Shown piece by piece: positions 15,569 through 22,823 of a stretch of DNA of 33,213 nucleotides. The position numbers and the translations under genes were made by a program. Origin of the DNA: an uncultured Bacteroidales bacterium (GTDB lineage: Bacteria; Bacteroidota; Bacteroidia; Bacteroidales; Bacteroidaceae); contig CADAWW010000002.1 of assembly GCA_902791675.1 (NCBI GenBank), forward strand, positions 1 through 33,213. The letters are read 5' to 3'. Below the pieces are notes generated by a model. It was not told the DNA's origin. It saw nothing but the letters and a program-made list of their open reading frames with translations, and did not search any database. Every line of letters begins with the position of its first letter. The stretch's first letter is position 1.

Positions 15569-16079
15569 GTGCGACAATTATATAACCTTCGATGAGAAGC
15601 AATACGAAGAGGGACAGCAATTAGTATTTGTTTGCCCTGTATGCAATCGTCAATTTGGTATTCGCATTGGAACAAGTAAGGTCAAGGAAGCACGAAAAAA
15701 CGAGAACCTTGACGAGCTTGAACATAATCAGGTACTTGGTAGTATAGTTGTTGTTGAGAATGTTTTCCACTATAAACAGGTTATACCGTTGGAGATGGGA
15801 GACAATGTTTTTGGCAGATATGTCAAGGGCTCTAAAATCAACAAACCCATCGAAACAGTTGACCCCAGCATTGACACCAGACACTGCATTATTAGGGTGC
15901 AGCGTAACAAAAAGGGAGAACTTCAGTATATTCTTCGTGACGCTCCCAGTAATACCGGGACATTCTATATGAATGAAATCCTAAAAGACCAAGACCGCAT
16001 TTATTTGGAAGATGCCGCCATAATAACCATTGGGGCCACGACACTCATTCTGCGTAAAGCCAATACAGAAGAAGATTAA
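15546..16079 (+). CDS. zinc-ribbon FHA-domain protein
   Basis: The 177-residue protein opens with a zinc ribbon (CPKC at 6-9, CPVC at 30-33) and ends with a forkhead-associated domain (about 80-170). FHA landmarks visible are FGRYVKGSK, a Ser/Thr-x-RHC segment (SIDTRHCIIRV), APSNTGTFYMN and GATTLILRK. FHA domains bind phosphothreonine peptides, so this is a likely reader of Ser/Thr kinase signalling; no kinase is in the window. Its start lies inside the end of the HU/SPOR gene (23-base overlap), so the two are translationally coupled and may work together at the envelope. Confidence 0.88.
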   Translation: MKRVRCPKCDNYITFDEKQYEEGQQLVFVCPVCNRQFGIRIGTSKVKEARKNENLDELEHNQVLGSIVVVENVFHYKQVIPLEMGDNVFGRYVKGSKINKPIETVDPSIDTRHCIIRVQRNKKGELQYILRDAPSNTGTFYMNEILKDQDRIYLEDAAIITIGATTLILRKANTEED

Positions 16080-16106
16080 CAACAAAATTCTTTCCACACC
16101 AATGTA

Positions 16107-16916
16107 ATGTATAAGATTCTTGCACTCGATTTAGACGGGACACTTACCAACAGCAAGAAAGAGATTACCCCTCATACTTTAGACATATTAACACAAGCCC
16201 AGCGGAAAGGACTGCGTATTGTACTTGCCAGCGGTCGGCCAATCCAAGGAATCCTGCCTTTGGCAGATCAACTTCACCTCAAGGATTACAGAGGTTTTAT
16301 CATGGCCTTCAATGGCGGACTTATCATAGATTGTACGACAGGAGAAGCTATTTACCGACAAGTTCTCGACCCATCAGTTTATAAGCATTTGTATGAGGTA
16401 GGCAATACAGAGGACTTTAAGATTCTAAGTTATAAGGACGGCTGCATTGCATGCGAAGATATAGAAAACGAATATGTTCGCTATGCAGCCAATCTGAACA
16501 AGATGAAGTTGAGAAAGCTTAACAACTTCCTCGATGAGATAAATTTCCCAGAACCTAAATGCCTTATTGTTGGCAACGAGCAGAAACTTGCCCATCTAGA
16601 GAAAGACCTGGCAGAATATTATCAAGGAAAGATAAACATCTACCGTAGCGAGCCATTTTTTCTGGAAGTCTTACCTTTAGGTATAGATAAGGCAAAACGT
16701 TTGGAATTCCTGTTGAATCATTTGGGTATAAAACGAGAAGAATTGATGGTTTGCGGTGACGGATATAACGACCTGGGAATGATAGAATATGCAGGACTTG
16801 GCATAGCTATGGCTAATGCGCAGGCCATCGTCAAGGAAGCTGCCGACTATATAACATTGAGCAACGAGGAAGATGGTGTTGCCGCTGCTGTGAAAAAGTT
16901 TACAGATTTAAATTAA
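16107..16916 (+). CDS. Cof-type HAD-superfamily phosphatase
   Basis: The 269-residue protein is a HAD hydrolase with a C2 (Cof) cap. Motif I is LDLDGTLTNSKKEI (residues 6-19), motif II lies in IVLASGR, the motif III lysine is in LGIDKAKRLEFLL, and motif IV is CGDGYNDLGMIEYAGLGIAM. All catalytic positions are intact. These enzymes dephosphorylate sugar phosphates, flavin or cofactor phosphates, and the substrate cannot be predicted. It follows the FHA gene by 27 bases and its stop overlaps that of the convergent IMPACT-family gene. Confidence 0.93.
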   Translation: MYKILALDLDGTLTNSKKEITPHTLDILTQAQRKGLRIVLASGRPIQGILPLADQLHLKDYRGFIMAFNGGLIIDCTTGEAIYRQVLDPSVYKHLYEVGNTEDFKILSYKDGCIACEDIENEYVRYAANLNKMKLRKLNNFLDEINFPEPKCLIVGNEQKLAHLEKDLAEYYQGKINIYRSEPFFLEVLPLGIDKAKRLEFLLNHLGIKREELMVCGDGYNDLGMIEYAGLGIAMANAQAIVKEAADYITLSNEEDGVAAAVKKFTDLN

Positions 16917-17500
16917 AAAGGAGAAAGTACCTTCTTTATTTTCTCCTGTAATTCTTGCATTTTCCCCCTTCTGACAGAAAGTGTCATCTGGCAATCCATA
17001 TCGTAAGACTGATTGATGATGCGTGCCTCCATGTCTCTGGCAACTTTCATCACACTGTTCATCAGAGGATATTCGAAACTGAAGGTGTATTCTTCATCTA
17101 CCGTACGCGTTTCAATCTCAGCATTGGCAATAGCTTCTGCAGCTGCTGTCCTATAGGCGACAATCAATCCACTGGTTCCCAGTTTTACACCACCGAAATA
17201 ACGGACTATAAGGATAATAATATCTGTTAGTTCGTTGCTGTTGATTTGTCCTAATATGGGCTTCCCAGCTGTTCCACTGGGTTCTCCGTTATCGTTACTT
17301 CGAAATGTCTCACGCTCTGCGCCTAACATATATGCCCAGCATACATGACGTGCATCATAGTATTTCTTCTGGTATTGTTCTACTAAGGCCATTGCCTCCT
17401 CGACAGTAGTAACATGATGAGCAAAAGCGAGGAACTTACTCCTGAGTTCGGAATAAGTCCCTTCGCTTTTATCTCTTATAGTCTTGAATTCGTCAATCAT
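16913..17500 (-). CDS. IMPACT/YigZ family protein
   Basis: This 195-residue protein matches the YigZ/IMPACT family (UPF0029): SKFLAFAHHVTTVEEAM, DARHVCWAYMLG, the signature NDNGEPSGTAGKPIL and IILIVRYFGGVKLGTSGLI, and a C-terminal ferredoxin-like DUF1949 part. The biochemical role in bacteria is unsettled; eukaryotic IMPACT modulates translation-stress kinase signalling. Its ATG overlaps the DUF1015 stop by four bases, so it is the distal gene of the serine operon. Its stop codon shares a TTAA with the convergent HAD gene and no terminator hairpin is seen between them. Confidence 0.92.
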   Translation of the reverse strand: MIDEFKTIRDKSEGTYSELRSKFLAFAHHVTTVEEAMALVEQYQKKYYDARHVCWAYMLGAERETFRSNDNGEPSGTAGKPILGQINSNELTDIIILIVRYFGGVKLGTSGLIVAYRTAAAEAIANAEIETRTVDEEYTFSFEYPLMNSVMKVARDMEARIINQSYDMDCQMTLSVRRGKMQELQEKIKKVLSPF

Positions 17501-18744
17501 GAAAGTTTATGAACGACTAAGCCGCTGCGTAACTTGGGCTCAAACCATGTAGCCTTTGGAGGCATAATGTTACCGCTGTCCGCTATGTTCATGATTTGCT
17601 GCATAGAAACGGGGAAGAGAGCAAGGGCCAACTTCATTTCACCTGAGTCAACACGACGCTTCAACTCTTCCAATCCACGCAGACCACCAACGAAATCAAT
17701 GCGCTTATCACTTCTCAAATCCTTGATACCCAACAGTTTGTCAAGAATAAGACTACTGCTAATACTAACATCAAGGCTTCCTATGGGATCTGACTCATCA
17801 CAAAGGCCATTTTTCAAATCCAGGCTGTACCACCTACCACCTAAGTAAAGGCTGAACTCATGCAGATGCTTAGCACGATAAGGTTCTGTACCTTTACATT
17901 CAACAACAAAGTTTTCAGACAATGCCGAGAGGAACTGCTCTTCTGTCATTCCGTTCAGATCCTTCACTACACGATTGTAATCCAATATGGTAAGCTGACT
18001 GGCAGGGAAACAAACAGCCATAAAGTAGTTGTACTCCTCATCACCCTTATGATTGGGGTTGTTCTTTGCTTTCTCTACACCAACCAAAGCTGCAGCAGCG
18101 CTTCTGTGATGTCCGTCAGCAATATACAAATAAGGAATCTTAGCAAAAGCATCCGTAATAGTTGCTATATCTGCAGCATCTTTTACCAACCAGAACTGAT
18201 GACGGAAACCGTCTATTGGAGCAATAAAATCATACTCAGCCTTTCCTGCTGTAATACGCTTAATCAACGTATCGAGCGTTGCATTATCGGGATAGGCAAA
18301 GAAAACAGGCTCCAAGTTGGCATCATTGACACGGACATGACGCATACGGTCTTCCTCTTTGTCACGACGAGTCAATTCATGCTTCTTGATAACACCGTTC
18401 ATGTAATCCTCCACGGCAGCTGCAACAACCAGTCCATACTGAGTCTTTCCATTCATAGTCTGCGCATAGATGTAGTACATCTCCTGCTCATCCTGAACAA
18501 GCCATCCTTCCTTCTGGAACTTAGCAAAGTTCTCAGCAGCACGTGCATAAACGCGCTCGTCATATTCGCTGGTACCGACAGGGAAGTCAATCTCTGGCTT
18601 AATAATATGGTAGAGCGATTTCTCGTTGTCACCTGCTTCTGCTCGAGCCTCTTCCGAATCGAGCACATCATAAGGACGACTCTCTACTTGCTCCACTAAT
18701 TCCTTGGGGGGACGTAATCCCTTAAAAGGTTTTATTGTTGCCAT
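17497..18744 (-). CDS. DUF1015 family protein
   Basis: The 415-residue protein fits DUF1015: IKPFKGLRPPKELVEQVESR then PYDVLD at the start, LTRRDKEEDRMRHVR, YIADGHHRSAAAA in the middle, and VHKLS at the end. The HHR motif suggests a conserved active or binding site, but the family has no firmly established reaction. It is linked to serA by a one-base TAATG overlap and to the IMPACT gene by four bases. Association with serC-serA suggests a connection to serine or phosphoserine metabolism; that is guilt by association only. Confidence 0.9.
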   Translation of the reverse strand: MATIKPFKGLRPPKELVEQVESRPYDVLDSEEARAEAGDNEKSLYHIIKPEIDFPVGTSEYDERVYARAAENFAKFQKEGWLVQDEQEMYYIYAQTMNGKTQYGLVVAAAVEDYMNGVIKKHELTRRDKEEDRMRHVRVNDANLEPVFFAYPDNATLDTLIKRITAGKAEYDFIAPIDGFRHQFWLVKDAADIATITDAFAKIPYLYIADGHHRSAAAALVGVEKAKNNPNHKGDEEYNYFMAVCFPASQLTILDYNRVVKDLNGMTEEQFLSALSENFVVECKGTEPYRAKHLHEFSLYLGGRWYSLDLKNGLCDESDPIGSLDVSISSSLILDKLLGIKDLRSDKRIDFVGGLRGLEELKRRVDSGEMKLALALFPVSMQQIMNIADSGNIMPPKATWFEPKLRSGLVVHKLS

Positions 18745-19664
18745 TATTTATTAACTTGAAATTTGGTAATACCATCACGCAGGAAACCTACAATCTGGTT
18801 GGCTGCTGCAATACCGGCATTAACATTTGCCTCGGCAGTCTGGGCACCCATCTTCTTAGGAGTAGCAAAGTAACGGCCGGCAAACTTCTCTGCAAACTCA
18901 GCATCAGCATCAGGCTTGATATCCGTCAGGTACTTCAAGTCGGTACGTTCCTCCATCAGCTTGATAAGACCTGGTTCATCAATAACCTCTTTACGGGCAG
19001 TATTGACAAGGATGCCGCCCTTCTTCAACTTACCAACCAAAGCATAGTTGATACTCTGCTTAGTTTCTGGAGTGGCCGGGATATGAAGGGAAACAATATC
19101 ACAAGTCTCAAAGAGCTCGTCCTGATTCTTTGCAGCCTTAACACCTGCAGCCTCTATTGCCTCAGCTGGGCAGAAAGCATCGTAAGCAACAACTTCCATA
19201 CCGAAACCCTTGGCAACACGTGCCACATTACGACCTACATTTCCAAAGGCCAGAATACCTAATTTCTTGCCTAACAACTCTGTTCCGCTGGTTCCGTTAA
19301 AGAAGTTACGGACACCATAAACCAAGAGGCCGAACACCAGTTCTGCCACACTGTTGGCATTCTGTCCGGGGGTGTTCATAGCAACTACATTATGAGCAGT
19401 AGCAGCCGCCAGGTCAATATTATCATAACCGGCACCGGCACGAACTACAATCTTCAGGTTCTTTGCGGCATCCAACACTTCTGCATCCACCTTGTCAGAA
19501 CGGATGATAAGGGCATCAACATCCTTAACAGCATCAAGAAGTTGTTGCTTCTCTGTATATTTCTCGAGCAATGCCAACTCATACCCGGCAGCATCTGTTA
19601 CTGCCTTTATACCATCTACAGCAACTTTGCTGAATGGCTTCTCTGTTGCAACTAAAACTTTCAT
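18744..19664 (-). CDS. serA: D-3-phosphoglycerate dehydrogenase (short form, active-site Lys)
   Basis: The 306-residue enzyme catalyses the first step of serine synthesis from 3-phosphoglycerate. The start is set at MKVLVATEKPFS; an in-frame ATG 18 bases upstream only adds MKIKKI. Landmarks are VVRAGAGYDNIDL, NSVAELVFGLL, the Rossmann loop LGILAFGNVGRNVA (first Gly replaced by Ala) and the catalytic Arg in LVNTARKEVID. The usual histidine of the PH-x-GA motif is replaced: the sequence reads TPKKMGAQT with Lys at 270/271, as in Lys-type (IIIK) phosphoglycerate dehydrogenases. There is no C-terminal ACT domain, so the usual serine feedback site is missing. Confidence 0.93.
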   Translation of the reverse strand: MKVLVATEKPFSKVAVDGIKAVTDAAGYELALLEKYTEKQQLLDAVKDVDALIIRSDKVDAEVLDAAKNLKIVVRAGAGYDNIDLAAATAHNVVAMNTPGQNANSVAELVFGLLVYGVRNFFNGTSGTELLGKKLGILAFGNVGRNVARVAKGFGMEVVAYDAFCPAEAIEAAGVKAAKNQDELFETCDIVSLHIPATPETKQSINYALVGKLKKGGILVNTARKEVIDEPGLIKLMEERTDLKYLTDIKPDADAEFAEKFAGRYFATPKKMGAQTAEANVNAGIAAANQIVGFLRDGITKFQVNK

Positions 19665-19675
19665 AATTTTCTTAA

Positions 19676-19713
19676 TTTTCAACTGTCAACTGTCAACTGT
19701 CAACAGTCAACAG
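19676..19713. repeat. 7-bp tandem repeat between serC and serA
   Basis: Units of CAACTGT repeat three times and are followed by CAACAGT and a partial CAACAG. They fill nearly the whole 51-base gap between the serC stop and the serA start. The last two units differ by the same base change, so short inverted pairing (ACTGT with ACAGT) is possible in the mRNA. Confidence 0.85.
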
Positions 19714-19715
19714 AA

Positions 19716-20783
19716 TTAATGCTTAGCTTCAAACTCCTTCATGCAAGCAACCAAAGCCTGGCAGCCTTCAATAGTCATTGCATTGTAACAGCTGGCACGG
19801 AAACCACCCACATCACGATGTCCCTTCACGCCAACCATACCCTTTTCTGTAGCAAAGGCCATAAATTCATCCTGTAGCTCCTCGTATTCTGGTTTCAGGA
19901 CAAAGGTAAGGTTCATCAAAGAACGGCTATCCTCCTCAGCTGTACCGACAAACAACTTGTTGCGGTCAATCTCACCATAAACGATATCAGCACGCTGCTG
20001 TGCTAACTTAGCCATAGCCTCTACACCACCCTGCTTCTTTATCCACTTCAAGTTCTGCAAAGCACAGTAGATGGGAACTGTTGGAGGAGTATTGAACATA
20101 CTGCCTTTCTTGATATGCGTACGATAATCCAACATAGTCGGAATGGGACGGCTGACTTTACCTAACAGATCTTCCTTTACAACGACAAAGGTGACACCAG
20201 CCATTGACAGATTCTTCTGGGCACCACCATAAATCATACCATATTTGCTAACATCAACGGGACGAGAGAAGATGTCGCTACTCATATCGGCGATAACGGG
20301 AATGGGAGAATCCAAATCCTTACGCAACTCTGTTCCGTAAATAGTATTATTGCTGGTAATATGCAGATAGTCGGCATCTGTCGGAATCTCAAAATTCTTA
20401 GGGATATAAGTAAAGTTCTTGTCCTTGCTTGAAGCAACCTCAACAACTTCACCGAACAACTTAGCCTCCTTCTCTGCTTTCGTAGCCCAAACTCCAGTGT
20501 TCAGGTAAGCAGCCTTCTTCTCGAGGAAGTTATACGGAATCATACAGAACTCCAGGCTGGCACCTCCGCCAAGGAAGATGACACTGTAACCCTCAGGGAT
20601 ATCCAGCAACTCTTTAAAAAGAGCCACAGCCTCGTCAACAACAGGCTGGAAATTCTTTGCACGATGACTTGTCTCCATCAATGACAAACCGCTTCCTTCA
20701 AACTCAAGGCAAGCAGCTGCGGTAGCTTCCATCACTTCACGAGGAAGAATAGATGGACCGGCATTAAAATTGTACTTTTTCAT
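19716..20783 (-). CDS. serC: phosphoserine aminotransferase
   Basis: The 355-residue class V PLP aminotransferase converts 3-phosphohydroxypyruvate and glutamate to phosphoserine. Visible motifs are [16 protein letters not shown] at the start, [26 protein letters not shown] with the PLP-binding Asp, the Schiff-base lysine in [12 protein letters not shown], and [16 protein letters not shown] near the end. The length is typical. It is the first gene of serC-serA-DUF1015-IMPACT. A candidate -7 element lies at 20849-20856 and leaves a leader of about 60 bases. Confidence 0.97.
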   Translation of the reverse strand: MKKYNFNAGPSILPREVMEATAAACLEFEGSGLSLMETSHRAKNFQPVVDEAVALFKELLDIPEGYSVIFLGGGASLEFCMIPYNFLEKKAAYLNTGVWATKAEKEAKLFGEVVEVASSKDKNFTYIPKNFEIPTDADYLHITSNNTIYGTELRKDLDSPIPVIADMSSDIFSRPVDVSKYGMIYGGAQKNLSMAGVTFVVVKEDLLGKVSRPIPTMLDYRTHIKKGSMFNTPPTVPIYCALQNLKWIKKQGGVEAMAKLAQQRADIVYGEIDRNKLFVGTAEEDSRSLMNLTFVLKPEYEELQDEFMAFATEKGMVGVKGHRDVGGFRASCYNAMTIEGCQALVACMKEFEAKH

Positions 20784-20848
20784 TTTGTAATTTATAAGTT
20801 GATTTCGTTGTTAATCCTTTATTTGTCTTTTTACAATCATTTTACATG

Positions 20849-20856
20849 CAAATATA
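20849..20856 (-). promoter_or_regulatory. -7 element of the serC operon promoter
   Basis: On the minus strand TATATTTG followed by CA matches the -7 consensus, about 65 bases before the serC start. The -33 region is AT-rich without an obvious TTG. Between here and 20929 the DNA is AT-rich and I see nothing else in it. Confidence 0.5.
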
Positions 20857-20928
20857 CAGATAAATTACGATATACATTATTATATTTAATATAAATTATT
20901 TTTAGTGTGCAAAAAACGGCTAAGATTC

Positions 20929-20959
20929 TTGCACAATTGAAAATAAAGAAGTACCTTTG
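20929..20959 (+). promoter_or_regulatory. promoter of tRNA-Pro
   Basis: TTG, exactly 20 bases, then TACCTTTG at 20952-20959. It is a strong Bacteroidetes promoter 30 bases ahead of the tRNA. Confidence 0.85.
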
Positions 20960-20989
20960 CATCGCTTTTCACGAGAGCGTGAGAAGATT

Positions 20990-21062
20990 CGGGGTGTAGC
21001 GCAGTTGGTAGCGCACCTGGTTTGGGACCAGGTGGTCGCCCGTTCGAGTCGGGTCACCCCGA
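20990..21062 (+). tRNA. tRNA-Pro (anticodon TGG)
   Basis: A complete cloverleaf is present. The acceptor CGGGGTG pairs with CACCCCG, the D arm is GCGC with GCGC, the anticodon stem CCTGG/CCAGG encloses loop TTTGGGA with anticodon TGG, and the T arm carries TTCGAGT. The discriminator is A. The next bases are CAT, so the CCA end is not encoded. Start and end are set by the seven-pair acceptor stem. Confidence 0.97.
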
Positions 21063-21099
21063 CATTTTTACTGAAAAGTAAAAAAGATGCGGCAAAGAT

Positions 21100-21130
21100 T
21101 TGGTAGATTCCGATAAACATTGTACCTTTG
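21100..21130 (+). promoter_or_regulatory. promoter of tRNA-Cys
   Basis: TTG at 21100, a 20-base spacer and TACCTTTG at 21123-21130, identical in both boxes and spacing to the promoter of the preceding tRNA. Confidence 0.85.
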
Positions 21131-21144
21131 CAACGCAAAATTTT

Positions 21145-21219
21145 GGTGCCTTGGATGAGTGGCTTAGTCACCGGTCTGCAAAACCGTGCACGGCGGTTCG
21201 AATCCGCCAGGCACCTCCA
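21145..21219 (+). tRNA. tRNA-Cys (anticodon GCA)
   Basis: The acceptor GGTGCCT pairs with AGGCACC, the anticodon stem CGGT/ACCG holds loop CTGCAAA with anticodon GCA, and the T arm contains TTCGAAT. The discriminator is T (U73), the identity base of cysteine tRNAs. The CCA end is encoded at 21217-21219, unlike the neighbouring tRNA-Pro. Confidence 0.97.
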
Positions 21220-21226
21220 AATCAAG

Positions 21227-21257
21227 AAAAGAGAGTCTTACGGCTCTCTTTTTTTTA
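21227..21257 (+). terminator. intrinsic terminator after tRNA-Cys
   Basis: AAAGAGAGTC pairs with GGCTCTCTTT around a short loop and is followed by a run of eight or more T. The A-rich side on the left means it could also work for the convergent flippase gene ending at 21282. Confidence 0.88.
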
Positions 21258-21281
21258 TTACTACCCAAGAAAGAAATCATG

Positions 21282-22814
21282 CTAACAGCAATCACCAGAG
21301 GAATGGGTGAAGTGGTGCACTGCCTTACGCAGGAAATCGCTACGCTTAGACAAATGAAATAGACTAAACGACAGAGAAACCACAAAGGTTATGCCACCAA
21401 AGAAATACTTTAGTTCGAGATTGGGGGGTATACACAGAAGGAATGTAATAGATAGACACACCAACTGGAATATAAACCTCATCCAAGTACCACGGAATAT
21501 CTTAACCTTATAACGGTACCCGCATACCAACAATGCTATCAAAACATCGTATATAGCTCCTATAGATAATGCGATACCTACACCAACCAATCCATATGTA
21601 TTATAGAGCCACCACACCAATGCCCCGAAGAAAAGATTATAGGCTACTTCCATAGCAAGGTAAACCATACTGTCTCCCTTTGCCAATGTGGTATATCCCA
21701 TAGGAAGGGACAAGGCCCTGAAGAACACATAGAAACAGGCACAAAGACACATATCCAACGCTCCCATGAAGGACTCTCTGAAAAGCAGTTTTATCAACTC
21801 GGGAAGAAAGATTAAGAACAATATCAATAAGGGAGTAAGAACCAGCTGACACACGTCTACCTGCTGATTAATGGTCTGGTTCATACGTTCCGTATTCTGA
21901 TTAACAGAGGATAGGCGGGGAAAATAATCTGCCTCTAAAGCAACAAATATCATGCCTGCATAACCTGCCGTCATAGTCCATCCCACCTTGTAAAGGCCCA
22001 CATCATCCAATGTGCCGTTTCCTGGTTGCAGGATTATGGCAGGTATTATCATGCCCAATCCGGCTGTCGAAATACCGGCAAGGACGTAGGGGATACCTTT
22101 CTTTATCATAGGTAACCCTTCGAAGAATACCTTCTTACTAAAAGGAGAAACCTTGTAGGATACCAATCTAAAAGAGAAAAAACCGTGTGTCACCAAGGAA
22201 GCCAAGCTACTACAGATAAGCCCTATGGCCACACCTTTTACACCCATATAATAATAAAAGGGAACGGTAAGAAGCAAGGTAAGTACGGCAACAGCACCTT
22301 CTATGAAGGCAATCTTCCTTACTTGCCTTAAACCCTTAAGTATGGCACACTCGCCTTCTGCCAACAGGATACATACAGCCACAGGAACCATCAGGAGAAC
22401 CTCGAAATAACGGTCCCATCTGTGTTCAAAGAAAAAGTAGCTTAGGAATGGAGAAGCACACAAGCATAGTAAAAGAGCAAAGATAGCAGTCCAAAGTACC
22501 CAGGTTCTGACCACCATAACAAAATGTTCTATCTCCTCATTCGTTCCTACTTCAAATAATTCACCCGACCTTCTGGTAGCATTCAGGGGAACTCCCATAT
22601 TACTGGCACTCACCAGGAATTCTGTGATAGAATTATACACAGAAATTAAGCCGACGCCAAAACTGCCAAGGAATACCGATGTAAGTTTATTGCGCGCAAC
22701 GGACACAAGCATCTTCAGGCCTTGTACGCCTCCAAAGACACCTGTGTACTTCAGAACATGATCGTACGAGGTATCTGTAGTTTCTTCGTTATGGAGTTTC
22801 TCTAATTCACTCAT
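21282..22814 (-). CDS. O-antigen/polysaccharide flippase (Wzx-like, MOP superfamily)
   Basis: The 510-residue integral membrane protein has about 12-14 hydrophobic helices and a polar N terminus. The early segment TGVFGGVQGLKMLVSVARNK then LTSVFLGSFGVGLISVYNSI is typical of O-antigen translocases of the MOP superfamily, as is the long central loop around LQPGNGTLDDVGLYKVGW. Such proteins flip lipid-linked oligosaccharides across the inner membrane. The gene follows the DUF4301 gene by nine bases and is probably co-transcribed with it. No glycosyltransferase cluster surrounds it, so the glycan it moves is unknown. Confidence 0.87.
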   Translation of the reverse strand: MSELEKLHNEETTDTSYDHVLKYTGVFGGVQGLKMLVSVARNKLTSVFLGSFGVGLISVYNSITEFLVSASNMGVPLNATRRSGELFEVGTNEEIEHFVMVVRTWVLWTAIFALLLCLCASPFLSYFFFEHRWDRYFEVLLMVPVAVCILLAEGECAILKGLRQVRKIAFIEGAVAVLTLLLTVPFYYYMGVKGVAIGLICSSLASLVTHGFFSFRLVSYKVSPFSKKVFFEGLPMIKKGIPYVLAGISTAGLGMIIPAIILQPGNGTLDDVGLYKVGWTMTAGYAGMIFVALEADYFPRLSSVNQNTERMNQTINQQVDVCQLVLTPLLILFLIFLPELIKLLFRESFMGALDMCLCACFYVFFRALSLPMGYTTLAKGDSMVYLAMEVAYNLFFGALVWWLYNTYGLVGVGIALSIGAIYDVLIALLVCGYRYKVKIFRGTWMRFIFQLVCLSITFLLCIPPNLELKYFFGGITFVVSLSFSLFHLSKRSDFLRKAVHHFTHSSGDCC

Positions 22815-22823
22815 CCCAGAACT

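Noticed and set aside
17860..18699. 279-residue plus-strand frame opposite DUF1015
   Set aside because: It is fully antisense to a well-supported gene and shows no recognisable domain.
19676..19713. CRISPR-like array
   Set aside because: The units are seven bases with no spacers and no cas genes; it is a simple tandem repeat.
20920..21225. 101-residue minus-strand frame covering both tRNA genes
   Set aside because: The peptide (LADSNRRARFCRP, GVTRLERATTWSQTR) is the familiar false translation of the antisense strand of tRNA genes.
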